This document shows positions 42,943 to 51,797 of a stretch of DNA of 64,000 nucleotides, piece after piece; within the stretch, counting starts at the first letter, position 1, and each line of letters opens with the position of its first letter. This DNA comes from Streptomyces sp. QL37 (GTDB lineage: Bacteria; Actinomycetota; Actinomycetes; Streptomycetales; Streptomycetaceae): the NCBI RefSeq assembly GCF_002941025.1, contig NZ_PTJS01000001.1, positions 2,914,001 through 2,978,000 of the forward strand. The letters are read 5' to 3'. Both the position numbers and the translations under genes were made by a program. The notes under the pieces are model-generated. The model had not been told where the DNA came from and searched no databases. It saw only the letters and a list, made by a program, of their open reading frames with translations.

Positions 42943-43248
42943 ATGACCGCCGAGACCGACACGCCCCGGACCGCCGGCTCCTGCTGCTCGTCCACCGGTT
43001 CCCGCCACGACGCAGCGGCCGGCGCCCAGGCGGGCGGCGTCACCACGGTGTACGAGGTGAAGGGCATGACCTGCGGCCACTGCGAAGGAGCGGTCACCGA
43101 GGAGGTCTCCGGGATCGAGGGGGTCACCTCCGTGAAGGCGGAGGCCGCCACCGGCCGGGTGACCGTCGCCTCCGCGGCGCCGCTCACCGACGACGCCGTA
43201 CGCGCGGCCGTCGACGAGGCGGGCTACGAGCTCGTGGGCCGCGCCTGA
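42943..43248 (+). CDS. copZ: Copper chaperone, heavy-metal-associated domain
   Basis: 101 aa, ATG with GAGGAG 6 bases upstream. The first 30 residues are an extra N-terminal stretch with SCCSS, possibly a second metal site. The HMA domain (34-101) has the metal-binding motif GMTCGHCEGAV, the usual beta-alpha-beta pattern, and LTDDAVRAAVDEAGYEL at the end. It hands Cu(I) to a P-type ATPase; none is in the window, so it acts with a partner elsewhere. Copper induction is expected from the operator. Confidence 0.9.
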   Translation: MTAETDTPRTAGSCCSSTGSRHDAAAGAQAGGVTTVYEVKGMTCGHCEGAVTEEVSGIEGVTSVKAEAATGRVTVASAAPLTDDAVRAAVDEAGYELVGRA

Positions 43249-43251
43249 GGA

Positions 43252-43277
43252 TCGGCGCCCCGCGCGGCCCGCGCCGA
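43252..43277 (+). terminator. Possible terminator after copZ
   Basis: A 7-bp stem (TCGGCGC at 43252-43258 with its complement at 43271-43277) and a 12-base GC-rich loop directly after the stop codon. Modest stem, so uncertain. Confidence 0.4.
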
Positions 43278-43536
43278 GGAGCCCCCGGACGGCCTCGCGC
43301 CGGTTCATGGAGATCTCAAGGTGGCCCCTGCCATCATCCGCCCCTTGAGGCGTACTCTGTGCGGTATCAGAAGCAACCGCTTCAAGGCTTGCGGCCGCCA
43401 TGCGGCCACTCTGCCGTTCATCACGTCCTGGCTGGTCAGAGCCATGTTCGCGAGAACGGAAGCAGACGTCACCGGCGGCCTCCGTCGTGACGGCATGCCT
43501 GCGGCCGCGCCCCTTCACACAATTTCTACAAAGAGA

Positions 43537-43646
43537 CTTAGATCACACCGATTTGAGGGTAACCATCTGATGGGTTGGTGAGTCTAAGAGTGCGATGCCA
43601 AGGATGTCTTGGGGGACGTCCGACGGAGTGTCTTGGGGGACGCTCC
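43537..43646 (+). ncRNA. Candidate structured RNA: one bulged stem and two tandem hairpins with identical UUGGGG loops
   Basis: The 729-base stretch 43249-43977 has no convincing gene. Within it, CTTAGATCACACC (43537-43549) pairs with GGTGAGTCTAAG (43577-43588), enclosing a smaller stem (AACCAT with ATGGGTT). Then GGATGTC (43602-43608) pairs with GACGTCC (43615-43621), and GGAGTGTC (43625-43632) with GACGCTCC (43639-43646). Both of the last two close the same loop, TTGGGG, with G-U pairs and stem differences that preserve pairing. A strong hairpin at 43830-43879 could end the transcript. A 48-codon reading frame (43595-43741) spans the same bases. It may be a small RNA or a leader; the class is unknown to me. 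Confidence 0.5.
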
Positions 43647-43829
43647 GGGCAAGCGTTTGGCCGGGGCACGTGCACCGGGGAGCTTTGAGCGGCCCTCCCG
43701 TGCGTACGTACCCCGGCAGTCGCACAGCAGGACCGAACTGAATACGCACCACCGGAAAACAAAGGGAGTTCAGGCTCCCGCGCAGACGCCCGGCCGGATC
43801 CCGTGGGGGGAATCCGCTCCGGGATATGG

Positions 43830-43879
43830 GAAGCGCCCCGTCCGTCGACCCGTGGGGGGATCGGCAGACGGGGCGCTTC
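43830..43879. terminator. Strong hairpin, probable bidirectional terminator
   Basis: A perfect 13-bp stem (GAAGCGCCCCGTC at 43830-43842 with its complement at 43867-43879) and a 24-base loop. It would end a rightward RNA from the region at 43537 and also the leftward gene that stops at 43978. Confidence 0.75.
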
Positions 43880-43977
43880 TCGCGTTCCGCGGCTTCAGGG
43901 TGTGAAGCGCCGCAGGAGTCCCTGCGGGGACCGGCGCCGACTTCCCTCGGACCCACGGCCCTCCCACAGGACCGCGC

Positions 43978-46900
43978 TCATCGGTCCAGCAGTGCCGTCA
44001 CCGTCGACAGGGGTTCCCACTCCGCGCAGCCCCCGGTCAGCCTCCTCGCCACTCGCGCCCAGGCCGCCCCGTCCGTACCGAGCCGGGACCGTACGAGAAC
44101 GGCGAGCTCGGCCCGCGCGGCAGCGGCCTCGGGCGGTGCGTCCGTGCGGCGGCCGGCCGCGTTCAGATAGGCGAGCATCCGCACGGCCGGGGTCGCCGGA
44201 CCCAGCAGGTCCGCCCCGCTCAGCAGACCTGCGGTGAGCAGCCCGTCCAGCTGAGTGGCCGGCGTGTGGTGGTACTGGTCGCCCAGCCCGTGCCGGGCCC
44301 GCTCCCGGGTCAGCCGCCCGCCTGCCGGCAGCCCGTCGGGTCCCGGCTCCGGCAGCAGCGCCGCGTGCCGCATCCGTACGTCCTCGGGGACCAGGGGCAG
44401 ATTGATCAGATCACGCCAGTACGGCACCGGGTCCTGTTCGTGGGCGGCTTCGAGCGCCGCCCAGTCGACGGGCTCGCCGGGCGGGAGCGCCTCGACGACG
44501 CCGCGCGCCTGGGCGGCGTGACGGGCTCGCCGCAGTTTCACGAGGACCTTCTCCGGGGCCAGTTCACGGTCGAGCCGGGCGCGGAGCACCGCGGCGGGGT
44601 CGGCGGACGCCAGAGCCTTCGCGCACAGCGTGGTGGCCGCCCGCCCCAGCACATCCCGGCCTGCGACATCGGCCAGCCGGTCGGCGCCGCCGTGTTCGAG
44701 CAGTCGCAGGCATCCCAGCAGCTGATGTCCGAGACCCAGTTGGGCACCCTCCCGGACGAGGAGCTCCTCGATCGGGCCGGGTTCGGCGGAGCACAGCCAG
44801 GTCAGCCCCCCGGCCGGTCGGGCTCCGCCCCCGGCCTGCCACTCGGCCAGCGCGCGGGCCCCCAACGACGGGGGCCCGGCTCCCCGGCGAGGGCGGGAGC
44901 GGGTCACGATCCGGTGGACGGTCGGCCGGTGCGTCAGATGCCGCAGGAGCACGAGGTCGATGTCCGGGTCGTCGAGATCGGCGAGCCGCTCCGCCGCGCC
45001 GTCGTCGAGCCAGCGGCACTGCGCGGCGAGCACGCGGAGCGCGTCGGGGTCACGACCGGCGAGCAACCGGTCGAGGACGTGGCGCGGAGTGCGGTCGTGG
45101 CGCAGCAGGTACGCGGCGAGGAGCCAGGGCCCGTCGGGGCCCAGCCGTGGCAGCACGGCGTCGGTCACCTCGGCGTCGGCCAGGCAGAGCAGAGTGCCTT
45201 CCGGCCACGTCCACAGATGGTTGCCCCGTTCCAGCAGCTTGATCGCCTCGTCGGGGGTGCGCGGTCGGGGCGTGGCCGCGAACGGGCCCTGCCGCGGACC
45301 GGGGACCCCGGTCGACGGCTGCTGTGCGGAGGGCCCGTCGCCGGAGCGTGCCAGGCGCAGCAACTCGGCCCAGGTGGGCCCCTCCGAGGCGCCGGTGTGC
45401 CGGGACGCGGCGGACGCCGACACCGTGGCGGCCAGGTGCAGCCATGCCTCCGGGTCGGTTCCGAGGTCGGCGCGCAGCCGGCGGGCGAGGGCGGCCCGCC
45501 ACGCGTGGGCGAACGTGAGCCGCCGCCAGTCGTGGGGGAACAGCAGCAGGTGGCCGGCCGGCAGCAGGGCGAGCAGTTCATCGGCGGGCAGGACGCCCTG
45601 GAGGTAGGCGTGTTCGGTGAGGCGGGCGCTCGACCCGTGGGTCTGCGGAAGCCGCGCCCGCACCTCCGCGAGGGTGGGTGCGACGTGGACGGATCCTTCC
45701 CCGGACGGGGCGATGCCGTGGGCGGCGCAGGCTTCGGCGAACCATTGCGGGGTGCTCAGCCCAGGGGCGTCGCTCCACTCGCACACGGCCAGCGCGCGCA
45801 GCACCTCGGGGTCGTCGGGCGGCGGTGCGCCGGCGGGAGCGAGGGAGTACAGCAGGTCCAGGGCCGACAGGGCCGACGACCGGTCGCGGCGGCTCAACAG
45901 CGCCGGTACCGGTGCGCGGTCATGTGCTTCCGGCGAGGTGTGCTCCTCCCCGACGCCTGACGCGGCAGCGGCATCACCGGTGGTGGCCTGGGCGGCCCTG
46001 CCCGCGTCCGCGATCAGCTCCGCCACGGATCCGCGGTGCCCGGGCAGCAGGCCGTCGAGGGCGCCCCAGGCCCGGGCGTCCTCGCCCAGGTGGGTGTCGG
46101 CCAGTACGCGGAGCGCGGCCACGGCCTCGTCCGTCAGCAGGGCCCGCTCGGCGAGCGCGGCGAGGGCGGCCATCGCGTGGACGGCGGGTCTCGCCCCGCG
46201 TATCAGCTCGGCCGGGTCCAGCAGTCCGGCGTCGGCCATGCCCTCCGCCCAGCGGGCCGCGCTGTCGTCGAGCACCTCCTCGGCCAGCCGCTGTCCCGGC
46301 AGGGCGGTGTTCCCGGCACGGCGGCCGCCGGCCCGCCACGGCTCGTTGAGGACGCTCAGGCGGAACGCCAGTCGCTGCGGGTCGCTCGCCGCTTCGTGGC
46401 GGGCCAGTTCCTCGCACGCCTTCGGCATGAACGGGCTCTTCGCGTGGGCCAGGGCCAGGGCGTCGATGTCGTGGACGTACGGCTCGGAGAGCAGGTCGCG
46501 CAGGGTGCTGGTGCCCCTGGTGGTCGCCAGCAGCGCGGGCAGGCGCGCGGGGTCCTCGTACGGTTCGCACTGTTCCCGGAGCCGCCGCACGGCGTCCGCG
46601 CCGCGGCCTTCCCCACCGGGCTCCACGTCCGCGCCGCCCCGGCCGGCGTCCGACAAGGCCGTGCCGACCGTGGTCACGACGTCCCGGCCCAGGTGACGGG
46701 CCACGGAGGGGTCGTCGAGCAGGGCCCGTACGGCGTGCGGTCCGGTGCGCTCCCAGACCCTCAGCAGCGCGTACTGCTGGGCGACCCGCCGGGGTGCGGA
46801 CCGCAGGGCCGGCGCCACCAGCTGCGGATCGCCGGAGCCGAGCAGCGGCGCGAGCCAGGTACGCGGCACGTCGTCGCGTGGTGAGACCAGCTCCGCGCGC

Positions 46901-47613
46901 AGTGTGTCGTCCATCGGCTCGGCGGGGAGCCGGTGCGCGACGGTGCGACGCAAGGACTGGGTGGCACGCGGGTTGCGGTAGACGGCCGCCGCCACCTCGG
47001 AGTCGCCGACGGCGAGCAGACGGGCCAGGACCCGGGTGTCGAGCCGCGGGTGGCGGGCCAGGGCGGCGCGGACGCGGGAGTCGCCGTGGTCGAGGACTGC
47101 GGTGACGAGGGACGACGCGGGAAGCGCACCGCCGGCGAGCAGCTCCGCCGCCACCCGTTCGGGAAGGCCGGCCAGGGCGACGGCGGCGTGCCGCGGCTCG
47201 ACGTGCTCCAGCAGCAGGCCGAGCGTGGCGTGGACGCTCCGGGGCGCGGGCGGAACGACCGCGCCCTCGGCGGGGGGCTTCGCGGGCACCGGTGAATCGG
47301 CGAGCAGTGCGGGCAGGGTGCCCTGGTGGTCGACGAGTGCGTCGTGCAGGCCACGCCACCGCTCCGCGTCACCGCCGAGGTGACGCCCGGCCAGCTCGCG
47401 CAGCAGCAGTGCGGTTTCGCGGTCGGCTCCGCCCGCGGCGGCGACCTTGGCCGCGGCCGTACGCGCCGGGTGCGTCCGCTGTACGGCCCGGAGGGCGGTG
47501 CCCGCTTCCTCCGGGGCCGGCTCGGCGCTCCCGGGTGTGCCGGTGGAGGTGCCGAGCAGTGCCCGGAGCACGCGGCCGGCGGGCCCGGCCTGCATTTTCG
47601 TCATGGCCGACAT
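43978..47613 (-). CDS. Very large helical-repeat protein of unknown function
   Basis: About 1211 aa from ATG at 47613 (MSAMTKMQ); another ATG nine bases later is possible, and an upstream start at 47691 is unlikely. The protein is rich in Ala, Leu and Arg and shows repeated helical units of 30-40 residues: LLLEHVEPRHAAVALAGLPE, HGDSRVRAALARHPRLDTRV, AVGDSEVAAAVYRNPRATQS, SGDPQLVAPALRSAPRRV. These look like HEAT or leucine-rich-repeat-variant arrays. No enzyme motif, signal or membrane helix is seen. A scaffold role is a guess. It stops about 100 bases from the hairpin at 43830. Confidence 0.75.
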   Translation of the reverse strand: MSAMTKMQAGPAGRVLRALLGTSTGTPGSAEPAPEEAGTALRAVQRTHPARTAAAKVAAAGGADRETALLLRELAGRHLGGDAERWRGLHDALVDHQGTLPALLADSPVPAKPPAEGAVVPPAPRSVHATLGLLLEHVEPRHAAVALAGLPERVAAELLAGGALPASSLVTAVLDHGDSRVRAALARHPRLDTRVLARLLAVGDSEVAAAVYRNPRATQSLRRTVAHRLPAEPMDDTLRAELVSPRDDVPRTWLAPLLGSGDPQLVAPALRSAPRRVAQQYALLRVWERTGPHAVRALLDDPSVARHLGRDVVTTVGTALSDAGRGGADVEPGGEGRGADAVRRLREQCEPYEDPARLPALLATTRGTSTLRDLLSEPYVHDIDALALAHAKSPFMPKACEELARHEAASDPQRLAFRLSVLNEPWRAGGRRAGNTALPGQRLAEEVLDDSAARWAEGMADAGLLDPAELIRGARPAVHAMAALAALAERALLTDEAVAALRVLADTHLGEDARAWGALDGLLPGHRGSVAELIADAGRAAQATTGDAAAASGVGEEHTSPEAHDRAPVPALLSRRDRSSALSALDLLYSLAPAGAPPPDDPEVLRALAVCEWSDAPGLSTPQWFAEACAAHGIAPSGEGSVHVAPTLAEVRARLPQTHGSSARLTEHAYLQGVLPADELLALLPAGHLLLFPHDWRRLTFAHAWRAALARRLRADLGTDPEAWLHLAATVSASAASRHTGASEGPTWAELLRLARSGDGPSAQQPSTGVPGPRQGPFAATPRPRTPDEAIKLLERGNHLWTWPEGTLLCLADAEVTDAVLPRLGPDGPWLLAAYLLRHDRTPRHVLDRLLAGRDPDALRVLAAQCRWLDDGAAERLADLDDPDIDLVLLRHLTHRPTVHRIVTRSRPRRGAGPPSLGARALAEWQAGGGARPAGGLTWLCSAEPGPIEELLVREGAQLGLGHQLLGCLRLLEHGGADRLADVAGRDVLGRAATTLCAKALASADPAAVLRARLDRELAPEKVLVKLRRARHAAQARGVVEALPPGEPVDWAALEAAHEQDPVPYWRDLINLPLVPEDVRMRHAALLPEPGPDGLPAGGRLTRERARHGLGDQYHHTPATQLDGLLTAGLLSGADLLGPATPAVRMLAYLNAAGRRTDAPPEAAAARAELAVLVRSRLGTDGAAWARVARRLTGGCAEWEPLSTVTALLDR

Positions 47614-47774
47614 GCTAGGTCCGGCCCGGAAATCCCCGGCCGCCCCCGGAACGCCGAATCGCCCCGTACACCGCGCTCGATGATCGAGCACGGCACGCGG
47701 GGCGAAGGCAGTGGACCACGGAGGCCCGGTACGTCAGCGGCTCCGGCGAGGCGGATCCGACGGGTGGCCGGGGA

Positions 47775-49070
47775 TCAGCGGCCCTCGACCGGGACGAAGT
47801 CGCGCAGGACCTCGCCGGTGTAGATCTGGCGCGGGCGGCCGATGCGGGATCCCGGCTCCTTGATCATCTCGTGCCACTGGGCGATCCAGCCGGGGAGGCG
47901 GCCGAGCGCGAACAGCACGGTGAACATCTCGGTCGGGAAGCCCATGGCGCGGTAGATCAGGCCCGTGTAGAAGTCCACGTTGGGGTAGAGGTTGCGCGAG
48001 ATGAAGTACTCGTCGGAGAGCGCGTGCTCCTCCAGCTTGAGCGCGATGTCGAGCAGCTCGTCGGACTTGCCGAGCGACGACAGCACGTCGTGGGCGGCGG
48101 CCTTGATGATCTTGGCGCGCGGGTCGAAGGACTTGTACACCCGGTGGCCGAAGCCCATCAGGCGGACGCCGTCCTCCTTGTTCTTCACCTTCTGGATGAA
48201 CGAGTCGACGTCGCCGCCGTTGGCCTGGATGCCCTCGAGCATCTCCAGCACCGACTGGTTGGCGCCACCGTGCAGCGGGCCCCACAGGGCCGAGATGCCG
48301 GCGGAGATCGAGGCGAACATGTTCGCCTGCGAGGAGCCGACCAGACGCACGGTGGAGGTCGAACAGTTCTGCTCGTGGTCCGCGTGCAGGATGAGCAGCT
48401 TCTCGAGCGCCGAGACGACGACCGGGTCCGGCACGTACTCCTGGGCCGGCACGGAGAACGTCATCCGCAGGAAGTTCTCGACGTAGCCGAGGTCGTTGCG
48501 CGGGTAGACGAACGGGTGACCGATCGACTTCTTGTACGCGTACGCCGCGATCGTCGGGAGCTTGGCCAGCAGCCGGATCGTCGAGAGGTGGCGCTGCTCC
48601 TCGTCGAACGGGTTGTGGCTGTCCTGGTAGAAGGTGGACAGCGCGCTGACGACCGAGGACAGCATGGCCATCGGGTGGGCGTCGCGCGGGAAGCCGTCGA
48701 AGAAGCGCTTGACGTCCTCGTGCAGCAGCGTGTGCTGGGTGATCTCGTTCTTGAAGGCCGACAGCTCGTCGACCTTGGGAAGGTCGCCGTTGATCAGCGT
48801 GTAGGCGACCTCGAGGAACGTCGAGCTCTCGGCGAGCTGCTCGATCGGGTAGCCGCGGTACCGCAGGATGCCCTGCTCACCGTCGAGATACGTGATGGCG
48901 GATTTATAGGCGGCTGTGTTGCCGTATCCGCTGTCCAGCGTGACCAGGCCCGTGTTGGCCCGGAGCTTCCCGATATCGAAGCCCTTGTCGCCGACGGTGC
49001 TGTCGATCACCGGGTAGGTGTACTCGTCATCGCCGTACCGCAGTACTACAGAGTTGTCGCTCTCGCTCAC
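47775..49070 (-). CDS. gltA: Citrate synthase
   Basis: 431 aa from GTG at 49070, with GAGGGA just upstream; this gives the normal length for the hexameric type II enzyme. The active-site His and Asp positions are visible in LILHADHEQNCSTSTVRLVG, GPLHGGANQSVLEML and MGFGHRVYKSFDPRA. It condenses oxaloacetate and acetyl-CoA as the entry step of the TCA cycle. The N-terminal beta region VVLRYGDDEYTYPVID is typical of type II enzymes with NADH regulation in other bacteria. Housekeeping gene. Confidence 0.96.
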   Translation of the reverse strand: MSESDNSVVLRYGDDEYTYPVIDSTVGDKGFDIGKLRANTGLVTLDSGYGNTAAYKSAITYLDGEQGILRYRGYPIEQLAESSTFLEVAYTLINGDLPKVDELSAFKNEITQHTLLHEDVKRFFDGFPRDAHPMAMLSSVVSALSTFYQDSHNPFDEEQRHLSTIRLLAKLPTIAAYAYKKSIGHPFVYPRNDLGYVENFLRMTFSVPAQEYVPDPVVVSALEKLLILHADHEQNCSTSTVRLVGSSQANMFASISAGISALWGPLHGGANQSVLEMLEGIQANGGDVDSFIQKVKNKEDGVRLMGFGHRVYKSFDPRAKIIKAAAHDVLSSLGKSDELLDIALKLEEHALSDEYFISRNLYPNVDFYTGLIYRAMGFPTEMFTVLFALGRLPGWIAQWHEMIKEPGSRIGRPRQIYTGEVLRDFVPVEGR

Positions 49071-49238
49071 GTCATCCCTCACCGACGTAGTGCCTCTTCT
49101 TCGAGGTGCCCTGACTGTCTCCACCCTCCCCCATTTGGCTCAGGAGAGTGCACTCGGGGTCGTCCATTGGACCTACTGGCGGCACTGAGTGCCGCTAACT
49201 TTCTCATCCTGCCCCCTGAGATCCGGTTCCGGAAGGGC

Positions 49239-51509
49239 TCAGTGATGTTTCCCACCGTTTTGATCGATCATTTTTTCGGAGGAGTCTTCGACCGTTCCGC
49301 CACGAAGCCGGAAATCCAGCGCCGTACAGCGCCTGCCAGCGGAAACAGTGCGGACGGCCTGGCCGATGGCCTTGCGGGAACCGACCAGTACGACCAGCTT
49401 CTTGGCCCTGGTCACCGCGGTGTACAGCAGGTTCCGCTGGAGCATCATCCAGGCGCTGGTGGTGACGGGGATGACGACCGCCGGGTACTCGCTGCCCTGT
49501 GACCGGTGGATGGTCATCGCGTAGGCGTGGGCCAGTTCGTCCAGTTCGTCGAAGTCGTAGGCGATCTCCTCGTCCTCGTCGGTGAGAACCGTCAGCCTCT
49601 GCTCGTCCGTGTCCAGACCGGTGACCACACCGACCGTGCCGTTGAAGACGCCGTTCTCACCTTTGTCGTAATTGTTTCTGATCTGCGTCACTTTGTCGCC
49701 GACCCGGAAGACCCGGCCGCCGAAACGCTTCTCGGGCAGACCGGGACGGCCCGGCGTGATGGCCTGCTGGAGCAGTCCGTTGAGATGTCCCGCGCCCGCC
49801 GGACCGCGGTGCATCGGGGCGAGAACCTGCACGTCACGGCGGGCGTTCAGACCGAACTTCGCAGGGACACGCCGGGCCGCGACATCCACGGCGAGCACCC
49901 CGGCGTCCTCCGTCTCGTCCTCCACGAAGAGGAAGAAGTCGTCCAGCCCCTGGGTCAGCGGCGGCACCCCGGAGTTGATCCGGTGGGCGTTGGTGACGAC
50001 ACCGGACTTCTGGGCCTGCCGGAAGATGGTGGTCAGCCGGACCGCCGGGACCGGTCCGCCGTCGGCGAGCAGATCCCGCAGCACCTCCCCCGCACCGACC
50101 GAGGGCAGCTGGTCCACATCGCCGACCAGCAGGAGATGGGCACCGGGTGCCACCGCCTTGATCAGCTTGTTGGCGAGCAGCAGATCGAGCATCGAGGCCT
50201 CGTCGACGACGACCAGGTCGGCGTCCAGCGGCCGGTCACGGTCGTACGCCGCGTCCCCTCCGGGCTTCAGCTCCAGGAGCCGGTGCACGGTGGACGCCTC
50301 GGCGCCGGTCAGCTCCGAGAGCCGCTTGGCGGCCCGACCGGTGGGGGCGGCCAGCACCACCTTCGCGTTCTTGGCGCGGGCCAGCTCGACGACGGAGCGG
50401 ACGGTGAACGACTTTCCGCAGCCGGGGCCGCCCGTCAGCACGGCGACCTTCTCGGTGAGGGCGAGCCGCACGGCCGCCTCCTGCTCGGGCGCCAGCTTCG
50501 CCCCCGTACGCCCGGAGAGCCAGGACAGCGCCTTGTCCCAGTCGACGTCCCCGAAGGCCGGCATCCGGTCCTCCGGCGTACGCAGCAGACGCCGCACCTG
50601 AGCCGCGAGGGAGATCTCGGCGCGGTGGAAGGGGACGAGATACACGGCGGTGACCGGCTGCCCGTCCTCGGGACCCGGCACCTTCTCCCGCACGACACCC
50701 TCGGGGTCCTCCGCCAGCTCGGCCAGGCAGTCGATGACGAGCCCGGTGTCGACCTGGAGCAGCTTCACCCCGTCGGCGATCAGCCGCTCCTCGGGGAGGA
50801 AGCAGTGCCCCTGGTCGGTGGACTGCGACAGGGCGTACTGCAACCCGGCCTTGACCCGCTCCGGGCTGTCGTGCGGGATCCCGACGGCCTGGGCGATGCG
50901 GTCGGCGGTGAGGAATCCGATGCCCCAGACGTCGGAGGCCAGCCGGTAGGGCTGGTTCTTCACCACGGAGATCGAGGCGTCCTCGTACTTCTTGTAGATG
51001 CGGACGGCGATCGAGGTGGAGACACCGACGGTCTGGAGGAAGACCATGACCTCCTTGATCGCCTTCTGCTCCTCCCAGGCCGCGGCGATCATCTTCGTCC
51101 GCTTCGGCCCGAGCCCGGGCACCTCGACGAGCCGCTTCGGCTGCTGCTCGATGATGTCCAGGGTGTCCACGCCGAAGTGGGTGGTGATGCGGTCGGCCAT
51201 GACCGGCCCGATGCCCTTGATCAGGCCGGAGCCGAGGTAGCGGCGGATGCCCTGGATGGTGGCGGGCAGGATCGTCGTGTAGTTCTCGACGGTGAACTGC
51301 TTGCCGTACTGCGAGTGGGAGCTCCAACGCCCCTCCATCCGCAGCGACTCACCGGGCTGCGCACCGAGCAGCGAACCGACGACGGTGAGCAGGTCCCCGG
51401 CCCCGCGACCGGTGTCGACGCGGGCGACCGTGTACCCGTTCTCCTCGTTCGCGTACGTGATCCGCTCCAGGACGCCTTCGAGGACGGCCATGTTCGGCAT
51501 GGTGGACAT
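49239..51509 (-). CDS. recD2: RecD2-type 5'-3' DNA helicase
   Basis: 756 aa from ATG at 51509; much longer upstream reading has no coding character. The RecD2 N-terminal region (VLERITYANEENGYTVARVD) and helix-hairpin-helix elements (IKGIGPVMADRI, VPGLGPKRTKMI, VWGIGFLTADRIAQ) precede the SF1 core: Walker A LTGGPGCGKSFT, motif II VVVDEASMLD, GDVDQLPSVGAGEVL, and the C-terminal HAYAMTIHRSQGSEYPAVVI and YTAVTRAKKLVVLVG. RecD2 acts alone, without RecBC, in DNA repair. The start context is a plain spacer with no clear ribosome site. Confidence 0.93.
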   Translation of the reverse strand: MSTMPNMAVLEGVLERITYANEENGYTVARVDTGRGAGDLLTVVGSLLGAQPGESLRMEGRWSSHSQYGKQFTVENYTTILPATIQGIRRYLGSGLIKGIGPVMADRITTHFGVDTLDIIEQQPKRLVEVPGLGPKRTKMIAAAWEEQKAIKEVMVFLQTVGVSTSIAVRIYKKYEDASISVVKNQPYRLASDVWGIGFLTADRIAQAVGIPHDSPERVKAGLQYALSQSTDQGHCFLPEERLIADGVKLLQVDTGLVIDCLAELAEDPEGVVREKVPGPEDGQPVTAVYLVPFHRAEISLAAQVRRLLRTPEDRMPAFGDVDWDKALSWLSGRTGAKLAPEQEAAVRLALTEKVAVLTGGPGCGKSFTVRSVVELARAKNAKVVLAAPTGRAAKRLSELTGAEASTVHRLLELKPGGDAAYDRDRPLDADLVVVDEASMLDLLLANKLIKAVAPGAHLLLVGDVDQLPSVGAGEVLRDLLADGGPVPAVRLTTIFRQAQKSGVVTNAHRINSGVPPLTQGLDDFFLFVEDETEDAGVLAVDVAARRVPAKFGLNARRDVQVLAPMHRGPAGAGHLNGLLQQAITPGRPGLPEKRFGGRVFRVGDKVTQIRNNYDKGENGVFNGTVGVVTGLDTDEQRLTVLTDEDEEIAYDFDELDELAHAYAMTIHRSQGSEYPAVVIPVTTSAWMMLQRNLLYTAVTRAKKLVVLVGSRKAIGQAVRTVSAGRRCTALDFRLRGGTVEDSSEKMIDQNGGKHH

Positions 51510-51797
51510 GGATCCGACGGTATCGGGTGGGTCCGACAGCCCGGTGGCCACACCCGGGAGTGCCGGCGCGACTCCTCGGCCGGGTCGATCCGATCGCGCC
51601 CCGTCCGGTGGGACAGGGCCAGCGCCGTCGACAAGTGGTGACCACCCAGGCGCCGGTCTTCGTCGGACGACGGGGTTCCGCATGTGCCACACCGGTCTCG
51701 GGTCGGGGAGCGGGGGCAGCCGGACCCGCCTCTTCGGGCACCTGCCGTGCCCCGTGGCTTCCTGACCCGGCACCCTTGCCGCGTTTAACGTCCGGGA

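Noticed and set aside
43321..43581. An 86-codon frame (GTG start) between copZ and the structured RNA
   Set aside because: No domain, weak ribosome site and atypical composition; its end crosses the first stem of the RNA candidate.
43595..43741. A 48-codon frame with an internal SWGT repeat
   Set aside because: Kept only as an alternative to the RNA; the repeat is better explained by the twin hairpins, and there is no good ribosome site.
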